A stretch of DNA of 57,570 bases from Actinomycetes bacterium (GTDB lineage Bacteria; Actinomycetota; Actinomycetes; Mycobacteriales; Mycobacteriaceae): assembly GCA_022601135.1 (NCBI GenBank), contig JAHZJB010000097.1, forward strand, positions 1-57,570, given 5' to 3'. The notes below the pieces were generated by a model. The model was given only the letters and a program-made list of their open reading frames with translations, searched no databases and had not been told where the DNA came from. The stretch's first letter is position 1; each line of letters begins with the position of its first letter. Position numbers and translations under genes: made by a program. Shown here in pieces: positions 46,301 through 53,583 of this stretch.

Positions 46301-46746
46301 ACCTTGACCGATCGCGCCAGCTTGGTGTCGCGCAGCCGGTAGCGGTGCCCGCCCGGGGAGTCCTGCAGGATCAGGAAGTCGGCGAACCCGACGAATCGGC
46401 CGTCGAACATGGCGGCCTGGTAGATCACCGGTGCGCTGCGGCGGATCGCGCGCAGCGTCTGATCGGCGGCGGCGCTCAGGCCCGCCACGGTGTAGTCCGG
46501 ACGGCCGATGACGGTGACTTCTCCGAGCTCGGAACAATCGCGCAGTTCATCGAGGTGCCGCCGCTCATGTTCGTCGCCGAGTTCGGCTGTGCGGGCCAAT
46601 AGGTCGTCGTCGGCCGGCACGTCCGGACTCCAGCCGAGCCGGGCGTCGAATGACCGCAGCAACGCGTACTCGCAGCGCGCGGCGGCGGCGAGATCGGAGG
46701 CGCTGTAGATGACTCGGTCAACGCCGGCGTCGGTGGCGACGAACAC
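43315..46746 (-). CDS. RecB-like Fe-S nuclease fused to an SF1 helicase (Rv1251c-like, TM0106 family)
   Basis: 1143 residues. The N-terminal half holds a RecB/Cas4-type nuclease: FVGFAD with Asp123, then Asp140-x-Lys142 in RDTKLA and QLAAY (154-158). Cys25 plus C-x2-C-x2-C at 225-231 fits the four-cysteine iron-sulphur staple of AddB/Dna2/Cas4 nucleases. The C-terminal half is a DNA2/NAM7-like SF1 helicase: GPPGTGKTFTAAR, VIEEAGQFS, LLGDPQQLPQVSQG, VDKFQGQQAPVV and NVAVSRAK. The nuclease and helicase residues I looked for are all present. Its role in DNA repair or RNA handling is unproven. The start is GTG 46746. Confidence 0.92.
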   Translation of the reverse strand: MFVATDAGVDRVIYSASDLAAAARCEYALLRSFDARLGWSPDVPADDDLLARTAELGDEHERRHLDELRDCSELGEVTVIGRPDYTVAGLSAAADQTLRAIRRSAPVIYQAAMFDGRFVGFADFLILQDSPGGHRYRLRDTKLARSVKVEALLQLAAYAQTLTDAGVAVAPEVDLVLGDGTTVSYPVDELLPVYRPRRTALQRLLDDHLAGGRPVGWEDANVRACFRCAECERQVRAHDDLLLVAGMRVSQRARLIDAGVTTVHALAGHVGPVPELANRALTALTAQARLQVTEAVDGKPPFEVVDPRPLMVLPDADKGDLFFDFEGDPLWTADGREWGLEYLWGVLTAAGHFQPLWAHDRASERQALIDFLAMVRKRRRRFPGMHIYHYAAYEKSALLRLSGHYGIGENAVDALLREGVLVDLYPLVRKSFRVGTENYSIKSLEPLYMGNELRSGEVTTATASITEYAHYCGLRDAGRADDAATLLREIEEYNRYDCRSTHRLRDWLVGRAIESAVPPRGPVPVTDGAECTAAEVDAVDRKLSRFAGDGVGVRTPAQTAIAMLLAAKGFHKREDKPFWWGHFDRVNNPVDEWADSSGVFIVEHHEIVQDWHQPPRARKPQRHVRLFGEIAAGELTREMFALYAPPAPAGLSDDPDRRAFASVSVLECDDPDVPTQAVIVERRPTGGDTYTQVPFALTPRQPYNTGPLQESIAQTAARVAGGLPKLPTDAVTAILLREPPRTKSGRPLPRSEHAEDSAEAITAALLDLDSSYLAVHGPPGTGKTFTAARVIATLVNRHSWRIGVVAQSHAVVENLFGDVIHAGVGSALVAKKLNTANAGWTEITNPEFADFIAQHDGCVVGGTAWDFANGNKIPARSLDLLVIEEAGQFSLANTIAVSRAARNLLLLGDPQQLPQVSQGTHPEPVDLSALGWLVDGSNTLPPERGYFLDRSYRMHPDVCRAVSRLSYDGRLHSHESLTSARSLEGVAPGVRRLTVDHDGNATESPEEAAAIVAEVRTLLGAKWTDEHGARSLAQQDVLVVAPYNAQVVLVRHRLDAAGLTDVRAGTVDKFQGQQAPVVFISMTASSIDDVPRGIAFLLNRNRLNVAVSRAKYLAVIVRSAQLTDHLPGTPDRLIELGAFLALA

Positions 46747-46758
46747 GCAGCAACTGTA
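46747..46758 (-). promoter_or_regulatory. Leaderless -10 element of the nuclease-helicase gene
   Basis: On the minus strand TACAGT (46753-46758) lies 6 nt before the GTG at 46746, with no Shine-Dalgarno sequence. Confidence 0.45.
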
Positions 46759-46800
46759 GGTCGGCCCGCCGACATCTCGGTGGCCGCCGGATAGTTGGGG

Positions 46801-47376
46801 TCAGCCGCCGGTGTTGCCGATCAGCTCCACTCCGCTGCCGTTCCAGCGGAATTTCACCACGCTGTCCAGCCCGGGCACGCCGCTGGAGTACTGCAGCGCC
46901 ACCGTATCGCCGGTGCTCGCCGCGCCGTCCAAGCCGTTGAAGCCGTAGGTATCGGGCACGCCGGTGGGGATGAACTTGCCCCGATGGAACAGCAACGCCC
47001 GGGTGCTGGGGTTCTCCGAGTTCGTGTTGGCCTTGACGATCACCGCCGACAGCTGTGCACACTCGTTGTAATTGCCTGCCAGCGGCTCGGGATTCCAGCC
47101 CTGGTCGCTCCGAGGATCGGGACTCAGCACGGAGACCGCCCTGGCGATCTCCGGTGCGGCCAGGTTGGTCGCGCAGGGATCGTTTGCCGGCGGCGGGCCG
47201 GGCGCGGCAGTGGCTGAGGACGGGGCAGTCTGGGCGGTCGGGGGAGGTGGCGAACCGGTGGTCGGTCCCGGCGTCTTGGAGGCGGTCGAGTCGCCCGAGC
47301 CGCAGCCGGTGAAGGTCAACACCGCGACAGCTGCCAACGCACTCATTCGAGTGCCGATCGCCGCTGTCCATTGCAC
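46801..47376 (-). CDS. lprE: LprE-like lipoprotein
   Basis: 191 residues from GTG 47376, which has GGGGGGAGG further upstream. An n-region with one Arg, a hydrophobic core and the lipobox-like FTGC mark it as an acylated surface protein. A Pro/Thr/Ser linker leads to a small domain with LAAPEIARAVSVL, NYNECAQLSAVIV and RALLFHRGKFIPTGV, as in Rv1252c. Two Cys (in DPCATN and NECAQ) probably pair. In M. tuberculosis LprE is linked to host TLR2 signalling; in this species that is untested. Confidence 0.87.
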   Translation of the reverse strand: MQWTAAIGTRMSALAAVAVLTFTGCGSGDSTASKTPGPTTGSPPPPTAQTAPSSATAAPGPPPANDPCATNLAAPEIARAVSVLSPDPRSDQGWNPEPLAGNYNECAQLSAVIVKANTNSENPSTRALLFHRGKFIPTGVPDTYGFNGLDGAASTGDTVALQYSSGVPGLDSVVKFRWNGSGVELIGNTGG

Positions 47377-47463
47377 AAGTGCGCACCGTACCTCCCCCCA
47401 TGTCGGCGTACCAGCAGGCGCGCGGCGGGAGATGCCGGCGACTGGCACTAGACTGCGACCTCG

Positions 47464-49155
47464 ATGACGTCTTCGAACGCCGAGCCCGACAGTGCGGACC
47501 GGGCAGGCGACCTGAACTTCTCTGACCTGCAGATTCACCCGTCGGTGCTGCGGGCCGTGGCCGATGTCGGATACGAGACGCCCTCACCGATCCAGGAGGC
47601 GACCATCCCGGCCATGATGGCCGGCTCGGACGTCGTCGGACTCGCCCAGACCGGAACCGGGAAGACTGCCGCGTTTGCCATCCCGATCCTGTCCAAGATC
47701 GACACCGCCAGCCGGGTTACCCAGGCCCTGGTGCTGGCCCCCACCCGCGAGCTGGCACTGCAGGTCGCCGAGGCGTTCAGTCGGTACGGCGCGCATCTGC
47801 CGGTGAATGTCTTGCCGATCTACGGTGGCTCCCCGTACGGGCCGCAGCTGGCCGGACTCAGGCGTGGCGCCCAGGTCGTCGTGGGCACTCCGGGCCGGGT
47901 CATCGATCACCTCGAGAAGGGCAGTCTGGATCTCTCACACCTCGACTACCTGGTTCTTGACGAGGCCGACGAGATGCTGCAGATGGGGTTCGCCGAAGAC
48001 GTAGAACGCATTCTCGAAGGGACTCCCGAATACAAGCAGGTCGCGCTGTTCTCTGCGACCATGCCGCCGGCTATCCGCAGGATCACTGCCCAGTACCTGC
48101 ACGATCCGGTGCAGGTGAAGGTGGAGTCCAAGACCGCGACCGCCGACAACATCTCGCAGCGCTACATACTGGTGTCGGGGGCTCGCAAGATGGACGCGCT
48201 GACCCGACTGCTCGAGGTAGAGCCGTTCGAAGCGATGATCGTGTTCGTACGCACGAAGCAGGCCACCGAGGAGGTTGCCGAGAAGCTGCGGGCCCGGGGT
48301 TTCTCGGCTGCGGCCATCAATGGTGACATCCCCCAGGCTGTCCGCGAGCGGACCATCGCTGCCCTCAAGGACGGCAAACTCGACATCCTCATCGCCACTG
48401 ACGTCGCCGCCCGCGGCCTTGACGTCGAGCGCATCTCGCACGTGCTGAACTACGACATCCCCCACGATCCGGAGTCCTACGTGCATCGCATCGGACGTAC
48501 CGGGCGCGCCGGTCGTTCCGGGACGGCGCTACTGTTCGTGACGCCGCGGGAGCGGCATCTGCTCAACTCGATTGAGCGGGTGACCCGACAGAAGCTCGTC
48601 GAGGGGCAGTTGCCATCGGTTGACGATGTCAATGCCCAGCGGGTGGCGAAGTTCCGCGACTCGATCACCGAGTCTTTGGCCTCCCCGGGAATCGATCTGT
48701 TCCGCAAGTTGATTGAGGGCTACGAGCGTGACCACGACGTACCGATGGCCGATATCGCCGCGGCGCTGGCGTTGCTGAGTCATGACGGTGGAGAGTTCCT
48801 GATGACGGAACCGCCTCCGGAGAAGCGTCGCGAGCGGCCGGACCGCCAGGGGCGCGCCGACCGCGCGCAGCGCACGTCCCGGGAGCGCCGCAGCGATCTC
48901 GCGACGTACCGCATCGCGGTCGGCAAGCGGCACAAGGTCGTCCCCGGTGCGATCGTGGGCGCCCTCGCCAACGAGGGTGGCTTGCACCGAAGCGACTTCG
49001 GTCATATCACGATCAAGGTAGATCACTCGCTGGTCGAGCTGCCGGCCAAGCTGACGAAGAAGACCCTGAAGGCGCTGGAGCACACCAGGATCCAGGGTCA
49101 GCGGATCCACCTCGAACCCGATCGCGGGCCTAAGGCGCGCCGAAAGTCCCACTGA
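47464..49155 (+). CDS. deaD: DEAD-box RNA helicase DeaD (CsdA-like)
   Basis: ATP-dependent RNA unwinding enzyme used for ribosome assembly and RNA turnover, especially in the cold. 563 residues with the complete motif set: AQTGTGKTAAF (I), PTRELALQV (Ia), LDEADEMLQ (II), FSATMPP (III), TDVAARGLDV (V) and HRIGRTGRAGRSG (VI). The C-terminus has a DbpA-type RNA-binding domain (YRIAVGKRHKVVPGAIVGAL) after a basic linker. The ATG is at 47464, with TAGACT 9 nt upstream as a possible -10. Orthologue of Rv1253. Confidence 0.95.
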   Translation: MTSSNAEPDSADRAGDLNFSDLQIHPSVLRAVADVGYETPSPIQEATIPAMMAGSDVVGLAQTGTGKTAAFAIPILSKIDTASRVTQALVLAPTRELALQVAEAFSRYGAHLPVNVLPIYGGSPYGPQLAGLRRGAQVVVGTPGRVIDHLEKGSLDLSHLDYLVLDEADEMLQMGFAEDVERILEGTPEYKQVALFSATMPPAIRRITAQYLHDPVQVKVESKTATADNISQRYILVSGARKMDALTRLLEVEPFEAMIVFVRTKQATEEVAEKLRARGFSAAAINGDIPQAVRERTIAALKDGKLDILIATDVAARGLDVERISHVLNYDIPHDPESYVHRIGRTGRAGRSGTALLFVTPRERHLLNSIERVTRQKLVEGQLPSVDDVNAQRVAKFRDSITESLASPGIDLFRKLIEGYERDHDVPMADIAAALALLSHDGGEFLMTEPPPEKRRERPDRQGRADRAQRTSRERRSDLATYRIAVGKRHKVVPGAIVGALANEGGLHRSDFGHITIKVDHSLVELPAKLTKKTLKALEHTRIQGQRIHLEPDRGPKARRKSH

Positions 49156-49169
49156 GGCACCGAGCCGCG

Positions 49170-50333
49170 ATGACTGTTTCCAGAGAACTTGATGCGCAGG
49201 GCGGCCTCGAGTCGGTCACGGCAACGGGCCGCGTCGACTCGCTCACCGGGATTCGCGCCGTGGCAGCCCTACTGGTAGTGCTGACGCACGCCGCCTACAC
49301 GACGGGCAAGTATCCGCAGGGCTACCTCGGGTTGGTGTACTCGCGGATGGAGATCGGGGTGCCGATCTTTTTCGTGCTGTCCGGCTTCCTGCTGTTCGCG
49401 CCCTGGGTGAAGGCCGTCGCCCAGGCCGAGCGCGCGCCGTCGGTGCGGCGGTACGCCTGGCACCGGGTGCGCCGCATCATGCCCGCTTACGTCGTCACCG
49501 TGCTCGCGGCCTATCTGCTGTACCACTTCCGGACGGCCGGCCCGAACCCCGGACATACCTGGGAGGGGCTGTTCCGCAACCTGACGTTGACCCAGATTTA
49601 CACCGACGACTATTTGTATTCGTTTCTGCACCAGGGTCTTACCCAGATGTGGAGCCTCGCGGTAGAGGTCGCGTTCTATGTGGCGCTGCCGTTTCTGGCC
49701 TACCTGTTGCTGGTGCTGCTGTGTCGGCGACGTTGGCGGCCCTGGCTGCTGCTCGCGGGGCTGGCCGGCCTGGCGCTGGTGTCGCCGGCCTGGCTGATCC
49801 TGGTCCACAACACCGATTTCCTGCCCGACGGTGCCCGGCTGTGGTTGCCGGGTTATCTGATCTGGTTCGTCGGTGGGATGGTGCTTGCGGCGTTGCAGCC
49901 GCTGGGGATGCGGGCCTACGCGCTGGTTTGTGTCCCGTTGGCGATCGTCAGCTATTTCATTGTGTCTACGCCGATCGCTGGGGAACCGACGACCTCACCC
50001 GCCGAGTTACGTGAGGCATTGTTCAAGATTGCGTTTTACGGCGCGATCGCCACGCTGGTTGTTGCGCCGTTGGCCCTGCGCCGGCCTGGGGAGGCGAGCG
50101 GGAGTCAGGATGGCCTGTACATACGGGTGATGGGTAGCCGCCCGATGGTTTTCCTCGGGGAGATCTCCTACGAGATCTTCCTGATTCACCTGATCACGAT
50201 GGAACTGGTGATGGTGGAGATTCTGCGCTTTCCCATCTACACGGGTTCGGTCTGGCTGCTGTTCTCAGTGACGCTGGTGGTCACCGTTCCGCTGGCCTGG
50301 TTGTTGCACCGATTCACTCGGGTCCGAGCCTAG
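49170..50333 (+). CDS. Membrane acyltransferase, acyltransferase-3 family (Rv1254-like)
   Basis: 387-residue multi-spanning protein. RVDSLTGIRAVAALLVVLTHAAY carries the conserved Arg and His of the family, and SRMEIGVPIFFVLSGFLLFAPW is the second signature; about ten transmembrane helices follow. Such enzymes O-acylate sugars, glycolipids or cell-wall polymers; the acceptor is unknown. It starts 14 bp after deaD and shares 4 bp at its 3' end with the convergent TetR gene. Confidence 0.9.
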   Translation: MTVSRELDAQGGLESVTATGRVDSLTGIRAVAALLVVLTHAAYTTGKYPQGYLGLVYSRMEIGVPIFFVLSGFLLFAPWVKAVAQAERAPSVRRYAWHRVRRIMPAYVVTVLAAYLLYHFRTAGPNPGHTWEGLFRNLTLTQIYTDDYLYSFLHQGLTQMWSLAVEVAFYVALPFLAYLLLVLLCRRRWRPWLLLAGLAGLALVSPAWLILVHNTDFLPDGARLWLPGYLIWFVGGMVLAALQPLGMRAYALVCVPLAIVSYFIVSTPIAGEPTTSPAELREALFKIAFYGAIATLVVAPLALRRPGEASGSQDGLYIRVMGSRPMVFLGEISYEIFLIHLITMELVMVEILRFPIYTGSVWLLFSVTLVVTVPLAWLLHRFTRVRA

Positions 50334-50914
50334 ACGGCTTGATCTGCCTGCGTGTTCAGCACTATCGGGACGACGAACTCGTCGAGCATGCTGCGCTCAT
50401 CGGCTTCGTCGTGGCCGGGAAAAATCAGCAGCGACGTCATGACCCGTACCAGCCAACGGGCATGGCGCTCGACCGCCTGCGGTTCCTCGGGTCCGAGGGA
50501 GATCACGAACGCCTCGGTGATCGCTCTGATCACCTGGGACTGCTCGGCGATCTCGCCGCCGATCGGCCGGTGGGTGGCGGCAAACCACGAAGCCAGCGCG
50601 GGGTTTTCGCGAACCTTTCGCAAGGAGGCGGTGATTCCCTCGATAAGTCTCTCGCGCGGATTCACGATGGACATGATCTGCTCGGTCAGCTCGCGATAGA
50701 GTCGATGACTCTCGCGGTGCACGTAGGCGATGTAGAGCGCTTCGCGGTTGTCGAAGTAGCGGTACAGCGTGGCACGTGAACACCCTGCAGCCGAGGCGAT
50801 CTCGTGCATCCCGACGCTTGCCGCCTCCTTCTGGCCGAACAGCTCGCCCGCGGCATCCAGGATGCGGTCGACGGCCACCTCGTTACGGCGCGCAGCCAAC
50901 CAGTCGCCTGCCAT
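50330..50914 (-). CDS. TetR-family regulator (Rv1255c-like)
   Basis: 194 residues from ATG 50914. The N-terminal helix-turn-helix is SVGMHEIASAAGCSRATLYRYFDNREALYIAYV, typical of TetR repressors, with a larger helical ligand-binding part behind it. The start codon overlaps the cyp130 stop by one base (TGATG), so cyp130 and its likely regulator are one transcript. The palindrome at 52169-52189, upstream of cyp130, is the obvious candidate operator. The ligand is unknown. Confidence 0.93.
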   Translation of the reverse strand: MAGDWLAARRNEVAVDRILDAAGELFGQKEAASVGMHEIASAAGCSRATLYRYFDNREALYIAYVHRESHRLYRELTEQIMSIVNPRERLIEGITASLRKVRENPALASWFAATHRPIGGEIAEQSQVIRAITEAFVISLGPEEPQAVERHARWLVRVMTSLLIFPGHDEADERSMLDEFVVPIVLNTQADQAV

Positions 50915-52155
50915 CAAGCCATCACCGCGAACGGTACTGACAGCGGCCTGCGTACGTAGCTTCCTCCGGCCCAGCGGATTCCGGTCTCGTCGACCTCGAA
51001 ATCTGGGATCCGCGCCAGCAGCTCGGTGAGCGCCACCCGAGACTGCATCCGGGCGGCTGCGGCGCCCAGGCAGTGGTGTGCGCCGTGGCTGAACGTGAGT
51101 ATGTTTCGCGGTCTGCGCTGCACGTCGAGCTCGGCCGCGTCTGGGCCGTACTGGCGTTCATCTCGGTTGCCCGATCCATAGAGAAGCATTGCCCGGCGTC
51201 CCTCGGGAATGGTGACCTCACCAATGGTGACGTCGCGGGTTGTTGTGCGGCCCAGCATCTGCACCGGCGAGGTAAGCCGGAGAAACTCGTCGACCGAATC
51301 GGGTATCAGCTCCGGGTTCGCGGCCAGCTGACGTCGTTGGTCTGGTCGACGGTGCAGCAGTTGCACCGCGCCTCCCAGCATGCCGGTGGTCGTGTCGTTA
51401 CCTCCGGTGACCATGGTGAAGGTGAACGCTAGAATTGATAGCACCCCGGCAATGTCGCCGTCGGCACCTACGCCGGCGGCCACCAGGTGCGAAATCGTGT
51501 CGTCTTCGGGCTCGACTCGCCGCCGCTCTATCAGCGCCGTGAAATACGCCATCATGCCGCCGAGCGCATCGCCGACAGTATCCAGCGCCGAACCGATCCC
51601 GCCCTCAGCGGTGCTTGCGGCCACGATCGCGTCCGTCCAACCGTCGAACTTCCCGCGGTCCTCCGCGGGCACGCCGAGGTAATGCGCAACCACCATCGAC
51701 GGCAGGGGCTTGAACAGTTCGGCGACGATGTCGCCGCCGCCGTTGCTGCGTAATCTCTCGATGCGCTCGACGACGAACTCCCGGACCTTGGGTTCCACCG
51801 ACTCCACTTGGCGGGGTGTGAACCCACGCGACACCAGCCTCCGGAACTCGGTGTGCGCGGGCGGATCCTGCATGACCATCGGCGGATTGTCCGCGAGCCC
51901 GATGAGGTCCAGCTCGCCGTAGTTCACGGTCAGCCCCTGTGCCGAGGAGAACGTCTGATGGTCGCGGGCGGCGGCCCAGATGTCGGCGTGCCGGGACAAC
52001 ACGTAGTAATCGTGGTCGGGCTTGTCGGGGGGAATGACGTGGTGTACCGGGTCGCGGTCACGAAGTGCGCGGTACATCGGCCACGGGTCGGCCCAGGTCG
52101 TGGCGTCGGCCAGCCGGAACTGCGCCGGCGAGTCCTGAGACAGAATCGCTGTCAT
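50914..52155 (-). CDS. cyp130: Cytochrome P450 CYP130
   Basis: 413-residue P450. The haem-binding loop is FSHGAHHCLGAA with Cys362 as the iron ligand, the I-helix motif is GGNDTTTG, and the K-helix has EFLRLTSP. The M. tuberculosis enzyme binds azoles and N-dealkylates aryl amines. Substrate here not known. The start at ATG 52155 sits directly after a promoter-like element, so the mRNA may be leaderless. The tail is fused by a one-base overlap to the TetR gene downstream. Confidence 0.95.
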   Translation of the reverse strand: MTAILSQDSPAQFRLADATTWADPWPMYRALRDRDPVHHVIPPDKPDHDYYVLSRHADIWAAARDHQTFSSAQGLTVNYGELDLIGLADNPPMVMQDPPAHTEFRRLVSRGFTPRQVESVEPKVREFVVERIERLRSNGGGDIVAELFKPLPSMVVAHYLGVPAEDRGKFDGWTDAIVAASTAEGGIGSALDTVGDALGGMMAYFTALIERRRVEPEDDTISHLVAAGVGADGDIAGVLSILAFTFTMVTGGNDTTTGMLGGAVQLLHRRPDQRRQLAANPELIPDSVDEFLRLTSPVQMLGRTTTRDVTIGEVTIPEGRRAMLLYGSGNRDERQYGPDAAELDVQRRPRNILTFSHGAHHCLGAAAARMQSRVALTELLARIPDFEVDETGIRWAGGSYVRRPLSVPFAVMA

Positions 52156-52191
52156 GTCTTATAGATACGACAAATGCTGCAAATATGTCAA
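52156..52191 (-). promoter_or_regulatory. Promoter of the cyp130-tetR operon
   Basis: Reading the minus strand, TTGACA (52186-52191) is followed after 17 nt by GTATCT (52163-52168), then 7 nt and the ATG of cyp130. The -35 is a perfect match, and the spacing suggests transcription starting at or near the start codon. Confidence 0.6.
52169..52189. promoter_or_regulatory. Imperfect palindrome, candidate TetR operator
   Basis: GACAAAT, 7-nt spacer, ATATGTC: six of seven positions pair. It covers the spacer and most of the -35 box of the cyp130 promoter, so bound repressor would block RNA polymerase. The matching regulator is the TetR gene in the same operon. Confidence 0.55.
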
Positions 52192-52200
52192 CAGTTGCGA

Positions 52201-53574
52201 TCAGATTCCCGCGCCCGGATTCAAGATGTCGTCGGGGTCGAGCGCGGCCTTGATCCGCCGGTTGAGTTCCATCGCCTCGGGGCCCAGGTATCCGGCCAGC
52301 CATGGTCGCTTCAATCTACCGACACCGTGCTCGCCGGTGATCGTGCCGCCCAGGCCCACCGCCAGATCCATGATCTCGCCGAAAGCGGTGTTGGCGCGTT
52401 CCGTCATCTCGGCGTCGGCGGGGTCGTAGACGATCAGCGGGTGGGTGTTGCCGTCGCCGGCATGCGCGATCACCGAGATCGTCAGGTCGCGCTGTTCGGC
52501 CAGCTTGTGCACTCCCGACACCAAGTCGGCGAGGACGGGCAGGGGCACACCGACGTCCTCGAGCAGCAGCGCCCCCTTGGCCTCCACGGCGGGGATCGCG
52601 AACCGGCGGGCGGCGACGAACGCCTCGCCCTCGTCGGGGTCATCGGTCGAGAACACCTCGGTCGCACCGTGTTCGGTGAAAACGCGTGCCATGTACTCGA
52701 CATCTTCGGCGCCGGCCGCCCCCCGTTCATCGGACCCGGCGACCATCATCGCAGCGGCGTTGCGGTCCAATCCCATCTTGAGCTTGTCCTCGACCGCGTT
52801 GATCGCCACCGCATCCATGAACTCCAGCATCGACGGCCGAATCTTCGAGGTGATGTCGGCCACCGCATCACAGGCGGCCGACACCGAGTCGAACGTCGCG
52901 ACCACCGTGGCCCCCCGGTACTGCGCAGGCAGCAACTTCAGCGTGGCCTCGGTGACGATGCCCAGCGTGCCCTCGCTGCCGACGAACAACTTCGTCAGGC
53001 TTAGTCCGGCAACATCTTTCAGTCGCGGCCCACCGAGGCGCACCGCGGTGCCGTCGGCCAGCACGACCTGTAGGCCAAGCACGTAGTCAGTGGTGACGCC
53101 ATACTTGACACAGCAGAGGCCACCGGCGTTGGTGGCGATGTTGCCGCCGATGCTGCAGATCTCGAACGACGACGGGTCCGGCGGATACCACAACCCGTAT
53201 TCGGCGACCGCCCGCTTCACCTCGGAATTGAGCAGGCCCGGTTGTGCGACCGCGGTGCGGGTGACCGGATCGACGGATATGTTTCGCATTTTCTCGGTGC
53301 TCAGCACGATGCCGCCGTCCAGTGCCGTCGCGCCGCCGGACAATCCGGTGCCCATCCCGCGGGTTACCACCGCGATCCGATGGGCACTGGCCCATCTCAG
53401 CACCGTCTGTACCTCGTCGGTGTTTAGTGGCCGCACCACCGCCATCGGGGTGCCCGCATTCGGATCCGCCGCGCGGTCCTGCCGGTAGGACGCCAGGATG
53501 TCCGGATCGGTGACGACCCGCCCATCGGGAAGAGCGGAGATCAGGCTCTCAAGGGCGCTGGTGGTGGACTCCAC
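52201..53574 (-). CDS. FAD-linked oxidase, glycolate oxidase GlcD-like (Rv1257c-like)
   Basis: 457 residues. The FAD-binding PCMH-type domain shows VVTRGMGTGLSGGATALDGGIVL and ICSIGGNIATNAGGLCCVKYG; the C-terminal substrate domain ends with TGEHGVGRLKR, typical of D-lactate/glycolate and 2-hydroxyacid dehydrogenases. Probably oxidises a 2-hydroxy acid and passes electrons to quinone or flavin. The start is GTG 53574, 9 bp after the tap stop, with no SD. Confidence 0.93.
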   Translation of the reverse strand: MESTTSALESLISALPDGRVVTDPDILASYRQDRAADPNAGTPMAVVRPLNTDEVQTVLRWASAHRIAVVTRGMGTGLSGGATALDGGIVLSTEKMRNISVDPVTRTAVAQPGLLNSEVKRAVAEYGLWYPPDPSSFEICSIGGNIATNAGGLCCVKYGVTTDYVLGLQVVLADGTAVRLGGPRLKDVAGLSLTKLFVGSEGTLGIVTEATLKLLPAQYRGATVVATFDSVSAACDAVADITSKIRPSMLEFMDAVAINAVEDKLKMGLDRNAAAMMVAGSDERGAAGAEDVEYMARVFTEHGATEVFSTDDPDEGEAFVAARRFAIPAVEAKGALLLEDVGVPLPVLADLVSGVHKLAEQRDLTISVIAHAGDGNTHPLIVYDPADAEMTERANTAFGEIMDLAVGLGGTITGEHGVGRLKRPWLAGYLGPEAMELNRRIKAALDPDDILNPGAGI

Positions 53575-53583
53575 CCGGCAATC

